Assembly: GCF_002575655.3 (NCBI RefSeq)
Contig: NC_053040.3
Span: forward strand, 456,988,780-457,052,779
DNA from: Aegilops tauschii subsp. strangulata
Taxonomy: Eukaryota > Streptophyta > Magnoliopsida > Poales > Poaceae
DNA length: 64,000 nt
Direction of reading: 5' to 3'
A model generated the notes under the pieces. The model had not been told where the DNA came from, ran no database searches, and saw only the letters and a program-made list of their open reading frames with translations. A program made the translations under genes and the position numbers. Shown here in pieces: positions 23,692 to 36,300 of the stretch. Within the stretch, counting starts at the first letter, position 1; every line of letters starts with the position of its first letter.

Positions 23692-24887
23692 GCATCATTA
23701 AAATTATCAATGCCTAGCTAGGGGCGTTAAACGATAGCGCTTGTTGGGAGGCAACCCAATTTTATTTTTGTTTTTTTGATTTTTGTTCCTGTTTAGTAAT
23801 AAATAATTCATCTAGCTTCTGTTTACATGTGGTTTTATGTTTTAATTAGTGTTTGTGCCAAGTAGAACCTTTGGGAAGACTTGGGTGAAGTCTTTGCGAT
23901 CTTGCTGTAAAAAACATAAACTTTTGCGCTCACAAGATTAGCTGTCATTTTTTACTGGAGAGTGATTTTAGGTTCATTCTTTTTTAAGATGATTAATAGG
24001 CAAATTCCTCACGTCAACCAATTTATTTCAGAATTTTTGGAGTTACAGAAGTACACGTTTGATACAGATTACTACAGACTGTTCTGTTTTTGACAGATTC
24101 TGTTTTTCGTGTGTTGTTTGCTTATTTTGATGAATCTATGGCTAGTATCGGGGGGTATGAACCATAGAGAAGTTGGAATACAGTAGTTTTAACACCAATA
24201 TAAATAAATAATGAGTTCATTACAGTACCTTAAGGTGGTAGATTGTTTTATTTCGCTAACGGAGCTCATGAGATTTTCTGTTGAGTTTTGTGTTGTGAAG
24301 TTTTCATGTTTTTGGGTAAAGATTTGATAGATTTTGGAACAAGGAGTGGCAAGAGCCTAAGCTTGGGGATGCCCAAGGCACTCCAAGGTAAAATTCAAGG
24401 ACAACCAAAAGCCTAAGCTTGGGGATGCCCCGGAAGGCATCCCCTCTTTCGTCTTCGTCTATCGGTAACTTTACTTGAGGCTATATTTTTATTCACCACA
24501 TGATATGTGTTTTGCTTGGAGCTTCTTGTATTATTTGAGTCTTTGATTTTTAGTTTACCACAATCATCCTTGCTGTACAAACCTTTTGGGAGAGACACAC
24601 ATGAATCGGAATTTATTAGAATACTCTATGTGCTTCACTTATATCTTTTGAGCTAGATAATTTTGCTCTAGTGCTTCGTTTATACCTTTTTAGAGCACGG
24701 TGGTGGTTTTATTTTATAGAAATTATTGGTCTCTTATGCTTCACTTATATTATTTTGAGAGTCTTTTAGAACAGCATGGTAATTTGCTTTGGCTATTAAA
24801 TTAGTCCTAATATGATAGGCATTCAAGATGGGTATGATAAAAACTTTCATATAGAGTGCATTGAATACTAAGATACTTGATAGATGT
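23692..24887. other. Noncoding internal region with AAGCTTGGGGATGC motifs and a hairpin
   Basis: No ORF. The 14-mer AAGCTTGGGGATGC occurs at 24359-24372 and 24415-24428. The second copy overlaps a hairpin, 24420-24443, with a 9-bp stem (GGGGATGCC/GGCATCCCC) and a 6-base loop. The region ends abruptly at the truncated LTR. Confidence 0.6.
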
Positions 24888-25622
24888 TTTGGGTTCAATC
24901 TTGCGGTGTCCTTTCCAAGTGACAGCAGGGGCAGCAAGGCACGTATTGTATTGTTGCCATCGAGGATAAAAATATGGGGTTTATATCATATTTCTTGAGT
25001 TTATCCCTCTACATCATGTCATCTTGCCTAATGCGTTACTCTGTTCTTATGAACTTAATACTCTAGATGCATGCTGGATAGCGGTCGATGTGTGGAGTAA
25101 TAGTAGTAGATGCAGAATTGTTTCGGTCTACTTGTCACAGACGTGATGCCTATGTTCATGATCATGCCTAGATATTCTCATAATTATGCGCTTTTCTATC
25201 AATTGCGTGACAGTAATTTGTTCACCCACTGTAAAATATGCTATCTTGAGAGAAGCCACTAGTGAAACCTATGGCCCCCGGGTCTATTTTACATCATATT
25301 AATCTGCCGCCAACTAGCTATTTCTGTCGCCATTTATTTTGCAATCTTTACTTTTCAATCTATACAACAAAAATACTAAAAATATTTATCTTATTATCTT
25401 TATCAGATCTCACTTTTGCAAGTGGCCGTGAAGGGATTGACAACCCCTTTATCGCGTTGGTTGCAAAGTTCTTATTTGTTTGTGCAGGTATTAGGGATTT
25501 GCGTGTAGTCTCCTACTGGATTGATACCTTGGTTCTCAAAAACTGAGGGAAATACTTACGCTACTTTGCTGCATCACCCTTTCCTCTTCAAGGGAAAACC
25601 AACGCATGCTCAAGAGGTAGCA
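24888..25622 (+). repeat. 5'-truncated 3' LTR of the nested element
   Basis: Matches the last ~735 bp of the left LTR (from about 21899) with few differences, for example CGGGGGTGA against CAGACGTGA near 25140, and ends in the same AAGAGGTAGCA before the ATTCC duplication. Confidence 0.9.
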
Positions 25623-26502
25623 ATTCCCCGGGCTGCTGGACTATGTGACTGAGGTCGTCGGTGTCCGGAGGCCGGATATAAGTGCCTTGGAAGTTGTCTC
25701 TAAAGGCATCTTCCAAGTCTTCCCAGCTTCCAATGGAGTTTTCTGGGAGGCTATTTAACCAGTGCCGAGCTAGTCCCTTAAGTTTTAGGGGAAGGTATTT
25801 GATGGCATGTAGATCGTCGCCGTGAGCCATGTGAATATAGAGAAGAAAATCTTCAATCCATACTGCGGGATCTGTTGTGCCATCGTATGATTCGATGTTC
25901 ACAGGTTTAAACCCTTCTGGGAACTGGTGCTCCATTACCTCATTGGTGAAGCATAGGGGGTGTGCGGTGCCTCTGTATCGGGCCATGTCACGGCGCAGTT
26001 CGGATGAAGTCCGTATGCGGTTTTCGGCCCGGGTGTAGTTATGCTTGTCGCGCCAGGCCTCGTAGCTGTCTTCTCGCGCTGGGGCACGTCCCCGTGATCC
26101 GTAGATTGATCTGGTCTGTCCGGCTCTATTTTCCAGGTCCTGTCGGAGGTCATAGGTGTATCCTGGAGCCGCTGCTTCTCTGCCTCTACGGCGAGGTGGT
26201 GCGGGCTGGTGTTCGGCTTGAGTTGCCGCTCTGTCCCGGCCATGCGGTGGTCGGTCAGGTCTGTCGACAGCGTCACGCGTTGGTAGTGTGGGCTCCAGGG
26301 CCTCATCGTCGAATTGAGGTAGCAGCTTGCGCTTTGGGTAGCTCTTTGTCGGGCGTTCAAGGCCGTATTCTTCGGCTGCCAGCACTTTAGTCCATCTGTC
26401 ATTGAGCGTATCCTGTTCGGGTTGGAGCTGTCGCTGCTTCTTTTTGAGGCTTCTTGCAGTTGCGATTAGCTAGCACTTAAAGCGTTCTTGGTGGGCGCCA
26501 AC
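25623..26502 (-). pseudogene. Gypsy gag core, interrupted on both sides
   Basis: On the minus strand, from VGAHQERF next to the solo LTR, a TAG codon, then TARSLKKKQRQLQPEQDTLN and AAEEYGLERPTKSYPKRKLL, an Arg-rich linker, and the retrotransposon gag domain (NIESYDGTTDPAVWIEDFLL, YLPLKLKGLARHWLNSLP, SWEDLEDAFRDNFQGTY), ending in SHIVQQPG where the ATTCC target site lies. The frame resumes at 21044. This protein would form the retrotransposon's capsid. Confidence 0.85.
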
Positions 26503-27038
26503 TGTCGTGGGGTTGTCACGGCAGATGTCCTAGTGCAAGGACTTAGTCGTGGAGCCTTCACAACGAGATTAGCTTAAAGGGGTTAAACGGGGCAAAGGAC
26601 ACAAGGAGTTTATACTGGTTTGGCCCCTTGCGGTGAAGGTAAAGGCCTAATCCAGTTGAGGTGGAATTACTTATGTCTCGATTACTAGGGAGCGAATACG
26701 CTTGACCTAGCTTTCAATCTCTTCTTCTCTGTCCTTAACTCGCCGTCGGGTCGTCCCTTTATATACTCAGGTTGACGCCCGGTGGCTTACAGAGTCCCGG
26801 CCGGCTCATAAACGTGTCCGGCCCGGTGACTTAACTACAATTGCCTTATCATACAAGTTATACATATATGGCGGTTTACACCTACGGGCCTTAAGCCGCC
26901 TTTGGGCCTTGGGCCCTTCATAAGTTATCCTCATGAACCGCCATCTTCGATTCCTTCCTGGGCTTTGTCTTTACGAGTCGCCATGAATATAACCCGGCTC
27001 CTCTTGGGCGGGTTAACTCAATAACTATATCCCCAACA
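26503..27038 (-). mobile_element. Solo LTR inside gag
   Basis: 536 bp with TG...CA ends: plus strand TGTCGTGGGGTTGTCACGG to TATATCCCCAACA. It contains a TATATA-type promoter region (minus strand GAGTATATAAAGGG) and no ORF, consistent with a solo LTR from another family. The 5-bp flanks (CCAAC left, TCTGG right) do not match, so a clean TSD is not shown; the flanks may have changed or the event may not be simple. Confidence 0.65.
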
Positions 27039-28161
27039 TCTGGCATGATGAAATATTTGTCGCCGAGGCTCGCATCATCTTCGGAGAGTGGTAGATAGTT
27101 GCTATCCTCCGAGTCTTCATTCCCTACCGGCTCGTCAGGGTCAACTTGCCCGTCCTCCCGATCATCCTGTTCGGATGTTGGTTCGATGGGGCTTCCTGGT
27201 CTTCGGCGTTCTCCGGAGTATTATTGTCCCCGGTGCCGGTGTTGCTATCTTTTTCGCGACGCGATTTAGAGCGGCGCTGCTGACGTCGACGCTTTGGTGG
27301 TATCGCAGGAGGTTCGTCCTCGACTGGATCCTTCTCATCATCGTCGTCATCTTCTTTGGGTGTGTCCACCATGTACACGTCATATGAGGAAGTGGTCGTC
27401 CAGCGTCCAGTGAACGATGGGTTTTGGCCTTGCTCATCTCCAGCATCGTCGTCCATATCGTTGATGTCTTCGGAGGCGTAATCGAGCATGTCGGTTAGAT
27501 CCTCGACAGTGGCTATGAAGTGGGTGGTGGGTGGGATGTAAAATTCCCCGCTCTCAGCCCCTAGTATGGGTTGGGCGTAGTTCGATAGTGATTCTTCTAC
27601 GATGGCGAGGGATCGCATTAAGTCCAGGGCCTCGTTTAAGAGCGAGGTTTGGACGGGGAAGCGAGAGTCCGTGGAGTCGGGCGGGACAGAAGTTTCCTGG
27701 CAAAGCTCACATAACATGGACCTCGAGAGTTCAGAGCTAGTGTCCGGAGGTGAGTCCGGCTTTATGATGATTAAGGGAGCTTGGCGCGACTCCGGGCTTG
27801 CCGGTGACGCGATCCCCTCTGGTTCTCCGATGACAAGTTCTATAACTGCACAGGGTCTAGCGGGCTCTAAACTCCCATCTTCGGACCTGGTGTTGTGCTC
27901 CGGATCTAAGGCCAGAGCGGTGGTTGGGGCCATGAACCCTTGGAAGATCAAGTCTCCTCGAACATCAGCGACATAGTTCAGATTCCCAAAACTGATCTGA
28001 TGACCAGGGGCGGAGCTGTCGATCTGCTCTAGATGGCCAATCGAGTTGGCCCGCAGTGCGAAGCCGCCGAATACGAAAATTTGGCCAAGGAGAAAAGTCT
28101 CCTTCATGGCGGCCTTGTTGTAGATGATCGATGGAGCCATCAAGCTTTCTGACGATGGCAC
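27039..28161 (-). pseudogene. Gypsy gag N-terminal ORF
   Basis: A 345-codon ORF from the ATG at 28161, starting just after the 5' LTR and primer site (TTGGTGCTTTCATTGAGAG, minus strand). It is acidic in the middle (DTPKEDDDDDEKDPVED) and basic after it (PPKRRRQQRRSKSRREK). It stops at 27124 by a frameshift; the old reading continues in another frame as DSEDSNYLPLSEDDASLGDK down to the solo LTR. Gag of this gypsy lineage normally runs through this point into the core at 26502. Confidence 0.75.
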
Positions 28162-28187
28162 AGTGGAACTCTCAATGAAAGCACCAA

Positions 28188-28605
28188 TGCCGGTGTCAAA
28201 ACCGGCAGATCTCGGGTAGGGGGTCCCGGACTGTGCGTCTGAGGATCAAAGGTAACAGGAGACAGGAACACGATGTTTACCCAGGTTCGGGCCCTCTTAA
28301 TGGAGGTAATACCCTACTTCCTTCTTGATTGACTTTGATGAGTATAGGGGTTACAAGAGTTGATCTACCTCAAGATCGTAATGGCTAAACCCTATATGTC
28401 TAGCCTGTATGATTATGATTGCCTCCATGGACTAAACCCTCCGGTTTATATAGACACCGGAGGGGCCTAGGGTTGTACAGAGTCGGTTTACAAAGAAAGG
28501 AATCTTCATATCCGAATGCCAAGCTTGCCATCCACGCATAGGAGGGTCCCATCCGGACACGGGGAAAGGCCCTCTATCTTGTATCTCCATGGCGCACCAG
28601 TTCGG
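28188..28605 (-). repeat. 5' LTR of the gypsy element, first part (rest at 38836-38888)
   Basis: Matches 14048-14465. The remaining 53 bp lie beyond the copia insertion at 38836-38888 and end CCAGGACTCCCTCA. The two parts sum to 471 bp, the same as the other LTR. Confidence 0.9.
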
Positions 28606-31600
28606 TGAAGGAAATATGCCCTAGAGGCAATAATAAAGTTATTATTTATTTCCTTATTTCATGATAAATGTTTATTATTCATGCTAGAATTGTATTAACC
28701 GGAAACTTAGTACATGTGTGAATACATAGACAAACAGAGTGTCACTAGTATGCCTCTACTTAACTAGCTCGTTGATCAAAGATGGTTAAGTTTCCCAGCC
28801 ATTGACATGAGTTGTCATTTGATGAACGGGATCACATCATTAGAGAATGATGTGATTGACATGACCCATCCGTTAGCTTAGCACTATGATCGTTTAGTTT
28901 GTTGCTATTGCTTTCTTCATAACTTATACACGTTCCTATGACTATGAGATTATGCAACTCCCGAATACCGGAGGAACACTTTGTGTGCTACCAAACTGTT
29001 GGGGAACGTAGTAATTTCAAAAAAATTCCTACGCACACATAGGATCATGGTGATGCATAGCAACGAGAGGGGAGAGTGTTGTCCATGTACCCTCGTAGAC
29101 CGAAAGCGGAAGCGTTAGCACAACGCGGTTGATGTAGTCGTACGTCTTCATGATCCGACCGATCAAGTACCGAACGCACGGCACCTCCGAGTTCAGCACA
29201 CGTTCAGCCCGATGACGTCCCTCGAACTCCGATCCAGCCGAGTGTTGAGGGAGAGTTTCGTCAGCACGACGGCGTGGTGACGATGATGATGTTCTACCGA
29301 CGCAGGGCTTCGCCTAAGCACCGCTACAGTATTATCGAGGTGGACTATGGTGGAGGGGGGCACCGCACACAGCTAAAAGATCAAACGATCAATTTTTGTG
29401 TCTAGGGTGCCCCCTGCCCCCGTATATAAAGGAGCGAGGGGGGAGGTGCGGCCGGCCAGGAGGAGGCGCGCCAGGAGGAGTCCTACTCCCACCGGGAGTA
29501 GGACTCCCTCCCTTCCTTGTTGGACTAGGAGAGGAGAGGGAAGGAGAGAGGGGGGAAGCAAAGGGGGCGCCGCCCCCCTCCTTGTCCAATTCGGACTTGG
29601 GGGGGAGGGGCGCGCGGCTGCCCCTTGGCCGCATCTCCTCTTCCACCAATTGGGCCCATGAGGCCAATAGCCTCCGGGGGGGGGGGGTTCCGGTAACCCC
29701 CCGGTACTCCGGTATATATCCGATAACCCCCCGAAACCATTCCGGTGTCCGAATATAGTCATCCAATATATCAATCTTCATGTCTCGACCATTTCGAGAC
29801 TCCTCGTCATGTCCGTGATCACATCCGGGACTCCGAACATCCTTCGGTACATCAAAACATATAAACTCATAATATAACTGTCATCGAAACGTTAAGCGTG
29901 CGGACCCTACGGGTTCGAGAACTATGTAGACATGACCTAGACACGTCTTCGGTCAATAACCAATAGCGGAACCTGGATGCTCATATTGGGTCCCACATAT
30001 TCTACGAAGATCTTTATCGGTCAGACCGCATAACAACATACGTTGTTCCCTTTGTCATCGTTATGTTACTTGCCCGAGATTCGATCGTCGGTATCTCAAT
30101 ACCTAGTTCAATCTCGTTACCGGCAAGTCTCTTTACTCGTTCCGTAATACATCATCCCACAACTAACTCATTAATTGCAATGCTTGCAAGGCTTAAGTGA
30201 TGTGCATTACCGAGAGGGCCCAGAGATACCTCTCCGACAATCGGAGTGACAAATCCTAATCTCGAAATACGCCAACCCAACAAGTACCTTTGGAGACACC
30301 TGTAGAGCACCTTTATAATCACCCAGTTACGTTGTGACGTTTGGTAGCACACAAAGTGTTCCTCTGGTAAATGGGAGTTGCATAATCTCATAGTCATAGG
30401 AACATGTATAAGTCATGAAGAAAGCAATAGCAACATACTAAACGATCGAGTGCTAAGCTAACGGAATGGGTCAAGTCAATCACATCATTCTCCTAATGAT
30501 GTGATCCCATTAGTCAAATGACAACTCATGTCTATGGCTAGGAAACATAACCATCTTTGATCAACGAGCTAGTCAAGTAGAGGCATACTAGTGACACTCT
30601 GTTTGTCTATGTATTCACACAAGTATTATGTTTCCGGTTAATACAATTCTAGCATGAATAATAAACATTTATCATGATATAAGGAAATAAATAATAACTT
30701 TATTATTGCCTCTAGGGCATATTTCCTTCACAAACGTCACAAAGTAACTGGGTGATCATAAAGGTGCTCTACAGGTGTCTCCGATGGTACTTGTTGAGTT
30801 GGCATAGATCGAGATTAGGATTTGTCACTCCGATTATCGCAGAGGTATCTTTGGGCCCTCTTGGTAATGCACATCACTATAAGCCTTGCAAGCAATGTGA
30901 CTAATGAGTTAGTTGCGGGAGGATGTATTACGGAACGAGTAAAGAGACTTGTCGGTAACGAGATTGAACTAGGTATTGAGATACCGACGATCGAATCTCG
31001 GGCAAGTAACATACCGATGACAAAGGGAACAACATATGTTGTTATGCGGTTTGACCGATAAAGATCTTCGTAGAATATGTGGGAGCCAATATGAGCATCC
31101 AGGTTCCGCTATTGGTTATTGACTCGAGACGTGTCTCGGTCATGTCTACATAGTTCTAGAACCCGTAGGGTCCGCACGCTTAACGTTTGATGACGATTTG
31201 TATTAAAGAGTTATGTGATTTGATGACCGAATATAGTTCGGAGTCCCGGATGAGATCATGGACATGACTAGGAGTCTCAAAATGGTCGAGACGTAAAGAT
31301 CGATATATTGGAAGGCTATGTTCGGACATCGGAAAGGTTCCGAGGGATTCGGGTATTTTTCGGAGTACCGGAGAGTTATGGGAATTCGTATTGGGCCTTA
31401 ATGGGCCATACGGGAAAGGAGAGAAAGGCCTCAAGGGTGGCCGTGCCCCTTCCCCATGGACTGGTCCGAATTGGACTAGGGAAAGGGGGCGCCCCCTTCC
31501 TTCCTTCTCCTTCTCCCTTCCCCTTTTCCTATTCCATGTGGGAGGTGGAATCCTACTAGGACTAGGGAGTCCTAGTAGGACTCCACACTTTGGGTGCGCC

Positions 31601-32060
31601 CTATGAGGGCCGGCCTCCTCCTCCCTCCATCCTTTATATACATGGCCAGGGGGCACCCCATAGACACACAAGCTGATTTCTTAGCCGCGTGCGGCGCCCC
31701 CTCCACAGTTACACACATCGGTTATATCGTCGTAGTGCTTAGGCGAAGCTCTGCGTCGGTAACTTCATCATCAACGTCACCACGCCGTCGTGCTGACGGA
31801 ACTCTCCCTCGGCCTCAACTGGATCAAGAGTACGAGGGACGTCATCGCGCTGAACGTGTGCTGAACTCGGAGGTGCCGTCCGTTCGGTACTTGGATCAGT
31901 CGAATCGTGAAGATGTACGACTACATCAACCGTGTTATCATAACGCTTCCGCTTATGGTCTACGAGGGTACGTGGAAAACACTCTCCCGCTCGTTGCTAT
32001 GCATAACCATGATCTTGACTGTGTGTAGGATTTTTTTTGACATTACTGTGTTCCCCAACA
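28606..32060 (+). repeat. 5' LTR of the copia element, split by a solo LTR
   Basis: Parts 28606-28996 and 30736-32060 (with the duplicated CAAAC at 30731-30735) give about 1,716 bp, matching the 1,719-bp 3' LTR. Confidence 0.9.
28997..30730 (-). mobile_element. Reverse-oriented solo copia LTR, TSD CAAAC
   Basis: 1,734 bp, plus strand TGTTGGGGAACGTAG to GGGCATATTTCCTTCA, the reverse complement of the same copia LTR family. CAAAC lies directly on both sides (28992-28996, 30731-30735). A solo LTR forms when the two LTRs of a full element recombine. Confidence 0.93.
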
Positions 32061-33319
32061 GTGGCATCGAGCCAGGTTTATGTGTAGATGTTATATGCAC
32101 GAGTAGAACACAAGTGAGTTGTGGGCGATACAAGTCATACTGCTTACCAGCATGTCATACTTTGGTTCGGCGGTATTGTTGAATGAAGTGGCCCGGACCG
32201 ACATTACGCGTACGCTTACGGGAGACTGGTTCTACCGACGTGCTTTGCACACAGGTGGCTGGCGAGTGTTAGTTTCTCCAACTTTAGTTGAACCGAGTGT
32301 GACTACGCCCGGTCCTTGAGAAGGTTAAAACAGCACTAACTTGACGAAATATCGTTGTGGTTTTGATGCGTAGGTAAGAACGGTTCTTGCTCAGCCCGTA
32401 GCAGCCACGTAAAACTTGCAACAACAAAGTAGAGGACGTCTAACTTGTTTTTGCAGGGCATGTTGTGATGTGATATGGTCAAGACATGATGCTATATTTT
32501 ATTGTATGAGATGATCATGTTTTGTAACAAAGTTATCGGTAACTGGCAGGAGCCATATGGTTGTCGCTTTATTGTATGCAATGCAATCGCCCTGTAATTG
32601 CTTTACTTATCACTAAGCGGTAGCGATAGTCATAGAAGCAATAGTTGGCGAGACGACAACGATGCTACGATGGAGATCAAGGTGTCGCGCCGGTGATGAT
32701 GGTGATCATGACGGTGCTTTGGAGATGGAGATCAAAGGCACAAGATGATGATGGCCATATCATATCACTTATATTGATCGCATGTGATGTTTATCTTTTA
32801 TGCATCTTATTTTGCTTTGATTGACGGTAGCATTATAAGATGATCTCTCACTAAATTTCAAGGTACAAGTGTTCTCCCTGAGTATGCACCGTTGCCAAAG
32901 TTCGTCGTGCCGAGACACCACGTGATGATCGGGTGTGATAAGCTCTACGTTCATATACAACGGGTGCAAGCCAGTTTTGCACACGCAGAATACTCGGGTT
33001 AAACTTGACGAGCCTAGCATATGCAGATATGGCCTCGAAACACTAGAGGCCGAAAGGTCGAGCGTGAATCATATAGAAGATATGATCAACATACTGATGT
33101 TCACCATTGAAAACTACTCCATCTCACGTGATGATCGGACATGGCTTAGTTGATATGGATCATGTGATCACTTAGATGATTAGAGGGATGTCTATCTAAG
33201 TGGGAGTTCTTAAGTAATATGATTAATTGAACTTTAATTTATCATGAACTTAGTCCTGGTAGTATTAGCATATCTATGTTGTAGATCAATAGCTCGCGAT
33301 GTAGCTTCCCGTTTATTTT

Positions 33320-36300
33320 TATATGTTCCTAGAGAAAAATAAGTTGAAAGATGTTAGTAGCAAAGATGCGGACTAGCTCCGTGATCTGAGGGTTATCCTC
33401 ATTGCTGCACAGAAGTATTATGTCCTTGATGCACCGCTAGGTGACAGAACTATTGCAGGAGCAGATGCAGACATTATGAACATTTTGACAAAAGCTCGGT
33501 ATGATGACTACTTGATAGTTTAGTGCACCATGCTTTACGGTTTAGAACCGGGACTTCAAAAATGTTTTGATCGCCACAGAGCATATAAGATGTTCCAAGA
33601 GTTGAAGTTGGTATTTCATACTCATGCCCGTGTCGAGAGGTATGAGACCTCTAATAGTACTTTGCCTACAAGATGGAGGAGAATAGCTCAACCAGTGAGC
33701 ATGTGCTCAGATTGTCTAGGTACTACAATTGCTTGAATCAAGTGGGAGTTAATCTTCCAGATATGATAGTAATTGACAAAGTTCTCTAGTCACTATCTCC
33801 AAGTTACTAGAACTTCGTGATGAACAATAATATGCAAGGGATGATGAAAACAATTCTCAAGCTCTTCGTGATGCTAAAATCGGCGAAGGTAGAAATCAAG
33901 AAAAACACCAAGTGTTGATGGTTGACAAGACCACTAGTTTCAAGAAAAAGGCAAAGAGAAGCAGGGGAACTTCAAGAAGAACGGCAAGCAAGTTGCTGCT
34001 CAAGTGAAGAAGCTCAAGTCTGGACCTAAGCCTGAGACTAAGTGCTTCTACTGCAAAGGGACTGGTCACTGGAAGCGGAACTACCCCAAGTATTTGGCAG
34101 ATAAGAAGGATGGCAAAGTGAACAAAGGTATATTTTATATACATGTTATTGATGTGTACTTTAGTAGTGTTTATAGCAACCCCTCGGCATTTGATACTGG
34201 TTCAGTTGCTAAAAGTAGTAACTCGAAACGGGAGTTGCAGAATGAACAGAAACTAGTTAAGGGTGAAGTGACGATGTGTGTTGGAAGTAGTTCCAAGATT
34301 GATATGATCATCATCAGACACTCCCTATACTTTGTGTTTGCGTTGAGCATGAATATGATTTGATCATGTTTATTGCAATACGGTTATTCATTTAAGTTAG
34401 AGAATAATTGTTGTTCTGTTCACATGAATAAAACCTTCTATGGTCATACACCCAATGAAAATGGTTTGTTGGATCTCGATCGTAGTGATACACATATTCA
34501 TAATATTGAAGCCAAAAGATGCAAAGTTAATAATGATAGGGCAACTTATTTGTGGCACTGCCGTTTAGGTCATATTGGTGTAAAGCGCATGAAGAAACTC
34601 CATGTTGATGGGCTTTTGGAATCACGTGATTATGAATCACTTGATGCTTGCGAACCATGCCTCATGGGCAAGATGACTAAGACTCCGTTCTCCGGAACAA
34701 TGGAGCGAGCAACAGACTTGTTGGAAATAATACATACTGATGTATGCGGTCTGATGAGTGTTGAGGCTCGCGGCGGGTATCATTATTTTCTGACCTTCAC
34801 AGATGATTTAAACAGATATGGGTATATCTACTTGATGAAACACAAGTCTGAAACATTTGAAAAGTTCAAAGAACTTCAGAGTGAAGTGGAGAATCATCGC
34901 AACAAGAAAATAAAAGTTTCTCCGATATGATCGGAGAGGTAAAATATTTGAGTTAACGAGTTTGGCCTTCAGTTAAAACAATGTGAAATAGTTTCACTAC
35001 TCACGCCACCTGGAACACCACAGTGTAATGGTGTGTCCGAACATCGTAACCATACTTTATTGGATATGGTACGATCTATGATGTCTCTTACCGATCTACC
35101 ACTATTGTTTTGGGGTTATGCATTAGAGACAGCTACATTCACGTTAAATAGGGCACCATCTAAATCCGTTGAGACGACACTGTATGAACTATGGTTTAGC
35201 AATAAACCTCAGCTGTCGTTTCTTAAAGTTTGGGGTTGCGATGCTTATGTGAAAAAGTTTAATCCTGATAAACTCAAACCCAAATCGGAGAAATGCATCT
35301 TCATAGGATACCCAAAGGAGACTGTTGGGTACACCTTCTATCACAGATTCGTAGGCAAGATATTCGTTGCTATGAATGGATCCTTTCTAGAGAAGGAGTT
35401 TCTCTCAAAAGAAGTGAGTGGGAGGAATGTAGAACTTGATGAGGTAACTGTACCTTCTCCCGAATTGGAAAGTAGTTCATCACAGAAATCAGTTCCAGTG
35501 ATTCCTACACCAATTAGTGAGGAAGCTAATGATGATGATCATGAAACTTCAGATCAAGTTACTACTGAACCTCGTAGGTCAACCATAATAAGGTCCACAC
35601 CAGAGTGGTACGGTAATCCTGTTCTGGAGGTCATGTTACTCGACCATGACGAACCTACGAACTATGAGGAAGCGATGATGAGCCCAGATTCCGCAAAATG
35701 GTTTAAGGCCATGAAATCTGAGATAGGATCCATGTATGAAAACAAAGTATGGACTTTGGTGGAATTGCCCGATGATCGGCAAGCCATTGAGAATAAATGG
35801 ATCTTCAAGAGGAAGACGGACGCTAATAGTAGTGTGACTATCTACAAAGCTCGACTTGTCACGAAAGGTTTTCGACAAGTTCAAGGTGTTGACTACGATG
35901 AGGTTTTCGACAAGTTCAAGGTTTTCGACAAGTTCAAGGTGTCTGAATCATGTTAGCAATTGCCGCATTTTATGAAATCTGGCAAATGGATAACAAAACT
36001 GCATTCCTTAATGGATTTATTAAAGAAGAGTTGTATAGGATGCAACCAGAAGGTTTGTCGATCCTAAAGGTGCTAACAAAGTGTGCAAAGCTCCAGCGAT
36101 CCATCTATGGACTGGTGCAAGCATCTCGGAGTTGGAATATACGCTTTGATGAGTTGATCAAAGCATATAGTTTTATACAGACTTGCGGTGAAGCCTGTAT
36201 TTACAAGAAAGTGAGTGGGAGCACTACAGCCTTTCTGATAAGTATATGTGAATGACATATTACTGATCGGAAATGATGTAGAATTTTTTGGAAATCATAA

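Larger units (their letters stand above)
21045..25622 (+). mobile_element. Non-autonomous gypsy-like LTR element with truncated 3' LTR, TSD ATTCC
   Basis: Bordered by TG (21045) and CA (25622) and flanked by a perfect 5-bp duplication ATTCC (21040-21044 and 25623-25627). The left LTR is 21045-22633 (1,589 bp). A priming-type sequence with GGCGTTGCCGGGGAG follows shortly after. The internal region holds only one frameshifted ORF, then a noncoding 3' part. The right LTR begins at about 24888 in the middle of the LTR sequence, so roughly 850 bp of its 5' part plus any internal end was lost by deletion. It interrupts gag of the enclosing gypsy element. Confidence 0.92.

Noticed and set aside
29373..29781. 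Frames in the copia LTR GC-rich segment (also 31180-31671, 37946-38437, 53945-54254) as proteins
   Set aside because: They recur in every copy of the LTR, on both strands, and lie in the LTR promoter and leader region; none is part of gag-pol.
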